Below, one piece after another: positions 4,780-10,399 of a stretch of DNA of 10,399 nucleotides; the first letter of the stretch is position 1; the number at the start of each line of letters is the position of its first letter. The notes beneath the pieces are model-generated. The model had not been told where the DNA came from, searched no databases, and saw nothing but the letters and a program-made list of their open reading frames with translations. Made by a program: the position numbers and the translations under genes. The DNA is from an uncultured Dorea sp. (GTDB lineage Bacteria > Bacillota > Clostridia > Lachnospirales > Lachnospiraceae): contig CAJTUQ010000092.1 of assembly GCA_910579335.1 (NCBI GenBank), positions 1 to 10,399 on the forward strand. The letters are read 5' to 3'.

Positions 4780-6819
4780 GCCGGCGAGGACTGCCTTGAC
4801 ATCTATTTTTCCCGCCTTGAACCGGTAGCTTCTCTTTCTGCAGAGATTCGCAGATGCATTTTGGAAGAAGACGAAATCAGCGATGATGCAAGCCCTAATT
4901 TAAAGCATATCCGGCGTTCCATCGGACAGATGAATGATAAAGTTCATTCCACCCTCTCCGGCTTGGTAAACGGCTCCCTCAGGACTTATCTTCAAGATGC
5001 GATTATTACCATGCGGGGCGACCGTTACTGCATTCCTGTCAAGGCGGAATACAGAAGCCAGGTTTCCGGCATGATCCATGACCAGTCTTCCACCGGCTCT
5101 ACTCTGTTTATTGAGCCGATGGCTGTCGTAAAGCTGAATAATGACTTAAAGGAACTTTATGCAAAAGAGCAGGAAGAGATACAGGCAATTCTTGCCCGTC
5201 TGAGTGCGGATGCAGCAGAGCATACCGACACGATAAGGAGCAATTACTCCGTCCTGTCGGAGCTTGACTTTATCTTTGCCAAAGGCTGCCTGGCACTCGA
5301 CATGCAGGCAAGCATGCCCATCTTTAATACGGAAGGGCGCATCCACATACGGGAAGGGCGGCACCCTCTTTTGGAGCGGAGAACTGTCGTTCCAATCACT
5401 GTATCTCTAGGGAAGGATTTTGACCTTCTGATTGTCACAGGCCCTAACACCGGCGGAAAGACAGTGTCTTTAAAGACGGTAGGTCTTTTTACGCTTATGG
5501 GACAGGCGGGACTCCACATACCGGCCCTTGACCGTTCCGAGCTTGCCGTCTTCCATGACGTGTATGCGGATATCGGTGACGAGCAGAGCATTGAACAAAG
5601 CTTAAGTACCTTTTCGTCGCATATGACAAATATTGTTTCCTTTTTAAAGCATGTAGATGAACACTCTCTTGTGCTTTTCGACGAGCTTGGAGCCGGCACG
5701 GATCCGACAGAGGGCGCTGCGCTTGCAGCCGCAATACTAAACCATCTTCATGTCAGAGGGATCCGCACAATGGCTACCACCCATTACAGCGAGCTTAAAA
5801 TATATGCCCTATCAACAGAAGGCGTAGAAAATGCTTGCTGCGAATTTGACGTTGAAACCCTGCGCCCCACCTATCATCTTTTAATTGGTATACCGGGCAA
5901 GAGCAATGCATTTGCCATCGCAGGGAAGCTGGGCCTTCCGCAGGAAATCATTGATGAAGCAAGAACACAGCTTACCGAACAGGACGAATCCTTTGAAGAC
6001 ATTCTGACAAATCTTGAATCCAGCCGTAAAACGATAGAAAAAGAGCAGGCTGAAATCGCCGCATATAAACGGGAGCTGGAGGCATTAAAGCAAGAGGCAA
6101 AAAGAAAGCAGGAAAAGCTGGAGGAACAGAAAGAGCGGATTTTACGGGAAGCCCATGAGAAAGCCCATAACATATTGGCCGAGGCAAAGGAAACTGCGGA
6201 TGAAACCATTAGAAACTTCCACAAATTCGGAAAAGAAAATATCTCTGCCTCCGAGATGGAAAAAGAGCGGGAACGGCTGCGTAAAAAAATGGAGGCCGCA
6301 CGATCCGGTATGGCAAAAGAAGCTGCGCGGCCGCATAAACAGCACAAAGCAGGAGATTTTAAGCTCGGTGAATCTGTCAGGGTCCTGAGCATGAATCTTA
6401 ACGGAACCGTATCTTCCCTGCCGGATTCCAAAGGAAACGTAACCGTGCAAATGGGCATTCTGCGCTCACAGGTTCACATATCCGATTTGGAAATCATAGA
6501 GGAGAAACCCTCTTATCTGCAGAAAACTGCAAATCAGACGCGAAAAGGAAAAGTAAAGATGAGCAAGGCCCTCTCTGTCAGCACAGAAATCAATCTTCTC
6601 GGTAAGACTGTCGACGAGGCGATTGCAGAGCTTGACAAATACCTTGACGATGCGAGTTTAGCCCACTTAAGCAGCGTGCGCATTGTACATGGGAAAGGGA
6701 CGGGCGCCCTGCGCTCAGGAATCCACGCCTACCTAAGACGGCAGAAGCATGTAAAGTCTTTCCGTCTTGGCGCATTCGGCGAAGGGGACGCAGGGGTAAC
6801 CATCGCAGAATTAAAATAA
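4762..6819 (+). CDS. mutS2: MutS2, main part (ATPase core, coiled coil, Smr domain) after the frame break
   Basis: MutS2 is a dimeric ABC-type ATPase. B. subtilis MutS2 binds collided ribosomes and aids their rescue; other MutS2 proteins suppress recombination. Counting from GTG 4762 (685 codons): the core/clamp region occupies 1-200, with TYLQDAIITMRGDRYCIPVK. Walker A GPNTGGKT is at 227-234, the signature-like SLSTFSSHM at 280-288, Walker B LVLFDELGAGTDP from 303 and the ATTHYSELK loop from 338. A long charged coiled coil spans about 413-520, a KOW-like segment about 528-580 and an Smr domain 607-685 ending in HGKGTGALR and GEGDAGVTI. The ATPase motifs are intact. The Smr entry motif reads INLLG instead of LDLR/LDLH. 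GTG 4762 has only a weak site one base away, so translation probably depends on frameshifting or coupling from the upstream fragment. The response-regulator gene starts 12 bases after the stop. Confidence 0.9.
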   Translation: MHDDFDAGEDCLDIYFSRLEPVASLSAEIRRCILEEDEISDDASPNLKHIRRSIGQMNDKVHSTLSGLVNGSLRTYLQDAIITMRGDRYCIPVKAEYRSQVSGMIHDQSSTGSTLFIEPMAVVKLNNDLKELYAKEQEEIQAILARLSADAAEHTDTIRSNYSVLSELDFIFAKGCLALDMQASMPIFNTEGRIHIREGRHPLLERRTVVPITVSLGKDFDLLIVTGPNTGGKTVSLKTVGLFTLMGQAGLHIPALDRSELAVFHDVYADIGDEQSIEQSLSTFSSHMTNIVSFLKHVDEHSLVLFDELGAGTDPTEGAALAAAILNHLHVRGIRTMATTHYSELKIYALSTEGVENACCEFDVETLRPTYHLLIGIPGKSNAFAIAGKLGLPQEIIDEARTQLTEQDESFEDILTNLESSRKTIEKEQAEIAAYKRELEALKQEAKRKQEKLEEQKERILREAHEKAHNILAEAKETADETIRNFHKFGKENISASEMEKERERLRKKMEAARSGMAKEAARPHKQHKAGDFKLGESVRVLSMNLNGTVSSLPDSKGNVTVQMGILRSQVHISDLEIIEEKPSYLQKTANQTRKGKVKMSKALSVSTEINLLGKTVDEAIAELDKYLDDASLAHLSSVRIVHGKGTGALRSGIHAYLRRQKHVKSFRLGAFGEGDAGVTIAELK

Positions 6820-6820
6820 C

Positions 6821-6826
6821 AGGAGG
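6821..6826 (+). promoter_or_regulatory. Strong ribosome binding site of the response regulator
   Basis: A perfect AGGAGG begins two bases after the mutS2 stop and ends 5 bases before ATG 6832. The regulator can therefore be translated well whatever happens to mutS2 translation. Confidence 0.8.
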
Positions 6827-6831
6827 TAACT

Positions 6832-7536
6832 ATGGTAAACAAACAAAAAATATTAATTGTAGATGATGATGAAAATATCGCAGAGCTAATTTCCCTCTAC
6901 CTTACGAAAGAATGCTTTGATACAATGACCGTCAATGACGGGGAACAGGCATTGGTGGCATTTGATACCTATCAGCCGGGCCTGGTTCTTCTTGACCTCA
7001 TGCTTCCGGGAATCGACGGCTATCAAGTATGCAGGGAGCTGCGCACCCGCTCCAGCGTGCCGATTATCATGCTTTCAGCCAAAGGCGAAATCTTTGACAA
7101 AGTTCTCGGCCTGGAACTTGGGGCGGATGATTATATTATGAAGCCCTTCGATTCAAAAGAGATGGTCGCCCGCGTAAAGGCAGTCCTCAGACGTTACCAT
7201 GCCGTACCGAAAGCAGAAGCCGTCTCCTCCGACAAAGGGAAGTGCGTGGAATACCCCGGACTTACCGTAAATCTCACAAATTATTCTGTTATCGTTGACA
7301 ACCGGAATGTGGAAATGCCTCCAAAGGAACTGGAGCTGTTATATTTCCTCGCTTCTTCTCCGAACCAGGTATTCACCCGCGAGCAGCTTCTGGATCAGAT
7401 CTGGGGTTATGAATACATAGGAGATACCCGTACCGTAGATGTCCATATCAAACGGCTGCGCGAAAAAATCAAAGACCACAGCGGATGGAGCCTAAGCACC
7501 GTGTGGGGCATAGGATACAAATTTGAAGTGAAATAA
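6832..7536 (+). CDS. OmpR/PhoB-family response regulator
   Basis: This 234-aa cytoplasmic transcription factor has an N-terminal receiver domain (about 5-120). It shows the acidic triplet D11-D13, phospho-acceptor D55 in LVLLDLMLPG, switch residue S82 (IMLSAKG) and K104 in the KPF motif. The C-terminal winged helix (about 140-234) shows PPKELELLYFLA, FTREQLLDQIWGYEY and the recognition-helix region TRTVDVHIKRLREKI, and ends in the VWGIGYKF wing. All phosphotransfer residues are present. It starts 12 bases after mutS2 with an AGGAGG site, and its kinase partner follows 19 bases later, so it belongs to one operon. I cannot assign a specific orthologue (PhoP-, MprA- or CssR-like are all open), and no inverted or direct repeat in the promoter region clearly marks its own binding site. 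Confidence 0.95.
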   Translation: MVNKQKILIVDDDENIAELISLYLTKECFDTMTVNDGEQALVAFDTYQPGLVLLDLMLPGIDGYQVCRELRTRSSVPIIMLSAKGEIFDKVLGLELGADDYIMKPFDSKEMVARVKAVLRRYHAVPKAEAVSSDKGKCVEYPGLTVNLTNYSVIVDNRNVEMPPKELELLYFLASSPNQVFTREQLLDQIWGYEYIGDTRTVDVHIKRLREKIKDHSGWSLSTVWGIGYKFEVK

Positions 7537-7555
7537 AAGGGGATGCCGAAAAAAT

Positions 7556-8965
7556 ATGAAAAGCACACTGTATTTAAAGTTCATCATTATATACTTTATC
7601 TTCGGATTTCTGAGCATTTTTACTGTAGGTGCTTTAACTACCGGCCTGTTCTCCTCCCCCCTTAACCGGGCAATTGCTTCAAATCTCTATAAAGAGGCGA
7701 ATCTGGTAGCCACGGATTTTCTGCCGAAATATTTTTCCGAGCAGGTATCTTTGTACAACGTCCATACGCAGCTTGACGGAATGGAGACTCATTTGAATGC
7801 GGCGGTCTGGTTTGTTGACCGTGAGGGAAAGCTCATCACTTCAGCCCAATCAGACAGCTACCCGCCCGCTCCATATCAGATTATGGACTTTAACCCTGCT
7901 GAAATAGGAAGCGCACAATACGATGTCAGTGATTACCACGGATACTTTTCGGACGACGTCATTACGGTCATTGCGCCTGTTATCTACGAATATTCACCAA
8001 AAGGCTACCTGCTGATTCATAAAGATTTGTCCGATACAGAATATCTGGAAGACTTGTTTTTGCGGACTACTTATATTACCGTTTCTGTAATTTATTTATT
8101 ATCCTTTATGATATTACTTGCTTTCCGCTTCTTCGTCTACCATCCGCTAAGTAAAATCACAGAAGCGGCAACCCAGTACGCTTCCGGCAATCTGGATTAT
8201 GAGATTCCGGTAAATACGCAGGACGAGATGGGATATCTCTCCGCTTCCCTGAATTATATGTCCTCGCAGCTTAGGGATATGGAAGATTACCAAAAAAAAT
8301 TCGTGGCAAATGTATCTCACGACTTCCGCTCTCCCCTAACCTCTATTAAAGGATATGTGGAAGCAATGGCCGACGGGACGATTCCGCCCGATATGCACGA
8401 AAAGTATTTGAAAATCATCCTGTTCGAAACAGAACGCCTCACCGATCTGACACAGGATTTGCTCACGCTGAATGAATTTGACACAAAAAATCTTCTCTTA
8501 AACAGGGAAAAATTTGATATACACGATATGATTAAAAATGTCGCCGCTTCCTTTGAAGGAACCTGTACCCAGAAGAAAATTTCCATCGAACTTGTCTTCG
8601 CTACCAAACACTTAGTGACATTTGCCGACAAAAGGAAGCTGCAGCAGGTGCTCTATAACCTGCTGGACAATGCTATTAAATTCAGCGACGCCGAATCATC
8701 CATCAAAATCGAAACGACCGAAAGAGGCGACAAGATTTACACCTCCGTAAAAGATGAAGGACCAGGCATTCCGCGAAACTCCCTAAACAAAATATGGGAG
8801 CGGTTTTACAAGACGGATCTCTCGCGCGGAAAAGATAAAAGAGGAACCGGACTTGGCCTTGCTATCGTCAAGGAAGCAATACAGGCCCACGGGGAAAACA
8901 TCAACGTCATCAGCACAGAAGGCGTAGGAACAGAATTTATCTTTTCTCTTCCCAAAGTACAATAA
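7556..8965 (+). CDS. Membrane sensor histidine kinase
   Basis: The 469-aa kinase is partner to the response regulator just upstream. It has a first membrane segment (about 8-30), an extracytoplasmic sensor region (about 31-170; VWFVDREGKLITSA looks like a PAS/Cache-type strand pair), a second membrane segment (about 171-192) and a HAMP linker (about 193-247). The HisKA domain carries the H-box SHDFRSPL with phospho-acceptor H255. The ATPase domain shows an N-box (NLLDNAIKF, N368 and N372), a G1 box (DEGPGIP, 400-406), an F-box (IWERFY) and a G2 box (GTGLGLAIV, 430-438). All catalytic boxes are intact. ATG 7556 follows an AAGGGG-type site about 13 bases away. A nearer ATG at 7543 is out of frame. 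The ligand is unknown, and the sensor region gives no clear clue beyond an extracellular small-molecule-type fold. The gene ends the mutS2 operon, with a terminator 38 bases on. Confidence 0.95.
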   Translation: MKSTLYLKFIIIYFIFGFLSIFTVGALTTGLFSSPLNRAIASNLYKEANLVATDFLPKYFSEQVSLYNVHTQLDGMETHLNAAVWFVDREGKLITSAQSDSYPPAPYQIMDFNPAEIGSAQYDVSDYHGYFSDDVITVIAPVIYEYSPKGYLLIHKDLSDTEYLEDLFLRTTYITVSVIYLLSFMILLAFRFFVYHPLSKITEAATQYASGNLDYEIPVNTQDEMGYLSASLNYMSSQLRDMEDYQKKFVANVSHDFRSPLTSIKGYVEAMADGTIPPDMHEKYLKIILFETERLTDLTQDLLTLNEFDTKNLLLNREKFDIHDMIKNVAASFEGTCTQKKISIELVFATKHLVTFADKRKLQQVLYNLLDNAIKFSDAESSIKIETTERGDKIYTSVKDEGPGIPRNSLNKIWERFYKTDLSRGKDKRGTGLGLAIVKEAIQAHGENINVISTEGVGTEFIFSLPKVQ

Positions 8966-9002
8966 CCATTGCCTTTACTCATCTAAAAAAAATTGCAGAA
9001 AA

Positions 9003-9035
9003 ATGCACAGGGCGCATCAAACAGTCCCTGTGCAT
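9003..9035. terminator. Bidirectional terminator between convergent kinase and peptidase genes
   Basis: A perfect 10-base stem (9003-9012 with 9026-9035) closes a 13-base loop. On the plus strand it is followed by GATTATTTTTGTT; on the minus strand by TTTTTCTGCAATTTTTTTT. It therefore fits as terminator for both the plus-strand kinase operon and the minus-strand peptidase. Confidence 0.85.
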
Positions 9036-9049
9036 GATTATTTTTGTTC

Positions 9050-10135
9050 TTACTCTTCCGGAACTACAATCAAATCTTTTGTAAAGCTGTTGAGCACTTC
9101 ACATCCGTCCTCTGTAATAATTACAAGGTCCTCGATACGTACGCCGATACCTTCATCTGCAAGGTAAATGCCCGGCTCTACGGAAAAGCACTGTCCAACC
9201 TTGATGATATCCTCATTTACAGAAGAAACATCTCCAAATTCATGATCCTCAAGCCCGATAGAATGTCCGGTCCTGTGTGTAAAATATTCGCCGTATCCCT
9301 TTTCTTCAATATAGTTCCTTGCCGCAAGGTCAACGTCGCACATTCTATTGCCCGGCTTTGCAGCCTCGATACCGCGTCTGTTCGCCTCTACAACAATGTC
9401 ATAGATTTCTCTTGCCCTGTCAGATACCTCGCCGATAAATACGGTTCTTGTCATATCTGACGCATAATTGTCTTTGAATGCGCCGATGTCAAGGATTACA
9501 CAGTCTCCGCGCTTGCCTTTGGAGTCGTCTGTAACATGATGTGGGTCAGCAGCCCCCTTCGCATAAGCAGTAATTGGATCAAAAGATACATCCTCGCAGC
9601 CAAGCTCTTTGTAAATCTCACGGATTTTTTGATTCAGCTCTTTCTCTGTCAGTCCCTTTACTACCCACGGAATCAATTTCTCCATAGCGATGTCATTGAG
9701 CCTTGAGGATTCTCTCATAAGCTCTTTCTCTTTCTCATCTTTTACCATACGGATATAATCCACAATCGGAGAACCATTCACGAACTTGCTTCCGCCGCCT
9801 AACTCCTGCAGACGAAGAAGAAATCTCGCCGGCCATGTCTTGTCAATACCCATAACCTTGTCCTTCTCAACAAATCTGCTTAAGATTTCCACTCCATCCT
9901 CAATGTCGTCATACCATACCAATTCTACTCCCAAATCCTTCTCCTGCGGGAAGAGCTTGTTAATTACAAGTTTGTGATTTCCATTTACATTCAGATATAA
10001 TGCCAATAACCGCTCTCCCGGAGCAATCCATTTCCCAGTCAGATAGAAAATTGCAACCGGATCAGATATAATCATCTGTGGTACGCCATGCTCCTCCATT
10101 GACTTCAACACTCTAGACACTTTTCCTTGATCCAT
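9050..10135 (-). CDS. Xaa-Pro peptidase, M24 family (aminopeptidase P / prolidase-like)
   Basis: This 361-aa cytoplasmic metallopeptidase is predicted to cleave the bond before proline in peptides. An N-terminal creatinase-like domain (about 1-125, with VPQMIISDPVAIFYLTG) precedes the pita-bread catalytic domain (about 130-361). All five dinuclear-metal ligands are visible: D216 (ILDIGAF), D227 (ASDMTRT), H291 (HRTGHSIGLEDHE), E320 (SVEPGIY) and E334 (VRIEDLV). A further His pair at 199-200 lies in the usual substrate-binding position. Length and motif order are normal for the short bacterial M24B enzymes. ATG 10135 has GGGG five bases upstream and GAAAGG further back. It is transcribed alone from the promoter at 10207-10235 and convergently to the kinase gene. 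Sequence cannot separate aminopeptidase (tri- or longer peptides) from dipeptidase activity, so I give no symbol. Confidence 0.93.
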   Translation of the reverse strand: MDQGKVSRVLKSMEEHGVPQMIISDPVAIFYLTGKWIAPGERLLALYLNVNGNHKLVINKLFPQEKDLGVELVWYDDIEDGVEILSRFVEKDKVMGIDKTWPARFLLRLQELGGGSKFVNGSPIVDYIRMVKDEKEKELMRESSRLNDIAMEKLIPWVVKGLTEKELNQKIREIYKELGCEDVSFDPITAYAKGAADPHHVTDDSKGKRGDCVILDIGAFKDNYASDMTRTVFIGEVSDRAREIYDIVVEANRRGIEAAKPGNRMCDVDLAARNYIEEKGYGEYFTHRTGHSIGLEDHEFGDVSSVNEDIIKVGQCFSVEPGIYLADEGIGVRIEDLVIITEDGCEVLNSFTKDLIVVPEE

Positions 10136-10170
10136 TTTTACCCCAACCTTTCTATAGTTATTTAAAATAT

Positions 10171-10197
10171 GTAAACCGCCAGTCCCTGCCTGTTTAC
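10171..10197 (-). repeat. Short inverted repeat in the peptidase leader
   Basis: GTAAAC (10171-10176) and GTTTAC (10192-10197) form a 6-base inverted repeat 15 bases apart, just downstream of the predicted transcript start. It could be an operator or a small leader hairpin, or chance. Confidence 0.35.
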
Positions 10198-10206
10198 GTC
10201 AATTCC

Positions 10207-10235
10207 ATTATAGACCGCAGTACAGTAAAAGTCAA
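10207..10235 (-). promoter_or_regulatory. Near-consensus sigma-A promoter of the Xaa-Pro peptidase
   Basis: On the minus strand: TTGACT (10230-10235), a 17-base spacer and a perfect TATAAT (10207-10212). The predicted start near 10200 gives a leader of about 65 bases. It is the best promoter in the window and suggests strong basal expression. Confidence 0.87.
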
Positions 10236-10257
10236 TCCGAACGCATTGTTCTTGAGA

Positions 10258-10298
10258 CAAAAAAGAGGTTCCCCCTCCTTTTGAGGGATAACCTCTTT
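10258..10298 (-). terminator. Strong terminator of the partial gene at the right edge
   Basis: Outer arms 10262-10270 and 10290-10298 pair perfectly over 9 bases. Inner arms 10273-10277 and 10283-10287 add 5 more. On the minus strand the stem ends in a T run (CTTTTTTG). It begins 6 bases past the stop codon of the right-edge gene and isolates it from the peptidase promoter. Confidence 0.88.
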
Positions 10299-10304
10299 AA
10301 AAGC

Positions 10305-10399
10305 TTATTCTTCGGCAAACTCAAGAACTAATTCCGGTGCCTCTTGCGTATCTTTCACTTCCGTCTCTGCCGGAAACTCTGATTCTGTCTCGTCGTCAT
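10305..10399 (-). CDS. C-terminal end of an unrecognised acidic protein, cut by the window edge
   Basis: Thirty complete codons end at TAA (10305-10307). The visible tail reads DDETESEFPAETEVKD, then TQEAPELVLEFAEE, and is strongly acidic with no visible fold or motif. It is followed at once by a strong terminator, which supports a real gene end. Of the other two minus-strand frames, one meets TGA within 15 codons and the other has a stop in its first complete codon. Acidic low-complexity tails occur on many unrelated proteins, so I assign no function. Confidence 0.7.
   Translation of the reverse strand, partial: DDETESEFPAETEVKDTQEAPELVLEFAEE

Noticed and set aside
4756..4780. A true prfB-like programmed frameshift element
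   Set aside because: TTT TGA fits, but the SD-like CAGGG is 12 bases upstream, not 3, and no downstream structure stands out. I keep it only as a hypothesis to test, not as a called element.
5244..5734. Minus-strand ORFs inside mutS2, as well as 5874-6458
   Set aside because: They lie opposite the conserved Walker and coiled-coil coding sequence. Their Ser/Arg-rich content is typical of reverse-strand shadows.
10136..10260. T-box or other leader riboswitch before the peptidase gene
   Set aside because: The leader is only about 65 bases, with no T-box motif and no terminator/antiterminator pair.

Overview
The window reads as chromosomal DNA of a low-to-mid GC Firmicute, most likely Lachnospiraceae or a close clostridial relative. 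The protein repertoire supports this: RlmD-type RNA methyltransferase, YhaM-type exoribonuclease, an HtrA-like membrane protein, MutS2 with an Smr tail, an OmpR-type two-component pair and an Xaa-Pro peptidase. So do the strong AGGAGG-like ribosome binding sites and sigma-A promoters. The assignment rests on protein style only; no database search was possible.

Layout. The left edge (1-499) is AT-richer than the rest. It holds the first 26 codons of a J-domain-like protein running off the edge, a terminator hairpin, and a 106-codon ORF. That ORF carries the small C-terminal tail domain often found fused to clostridial RlmD proteins, but here it lies in a different frame from the adjacent rlmD. 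Three minus-strand genes follow: an HtrA-like membrane protein (promoter near 4361-4389), then yhaM 16 bases downstream, then, after a 212-base gap, rlmD. From a shared 133-base divergent promoter region the plus strand carries mutS2, a response regulator and a histidine kinase. The spacings are 12 and 19 bases, so this looks like one operon, closed by a hairpin at 9003-9035. That hairpin can also terminate the convergent minus-strand Xaa-Pro peptidase gene, which has its own near-consensus promoter at 10207-10235. The right edge shows the acidic C-terminus of another minus-strand gene with a strong terminator.

How the genes work together. RlmD (23S rRNA methylation), YhaM (RNA 3' trimming) and MutS2 (binding of collided ribosomes or DNA junctions) are housekeeping RNA/DNA functions. 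The two-component pair downstream of mutS2 is an envelope-sensing module with no visible cognate target here. The HtrA-like protein looks like a membrane-anchored pseudoprotease with a PDZ domain.

Most notable points: (1) mutS2 is split by a +1 frame break whose 5' part ends at UUU UGA; (2) the HtrA-like protein has apparently lost all three catalytic triad positions; (3) the 3' end of rlmD meets an out-of-frame tail domain and AT-rich DNA, which looks like an integration-site junction or a broken fusion. I see no CRISPR array, no tRNA or rRNA gene, no insertion sequence and no clear new multi-gene system.
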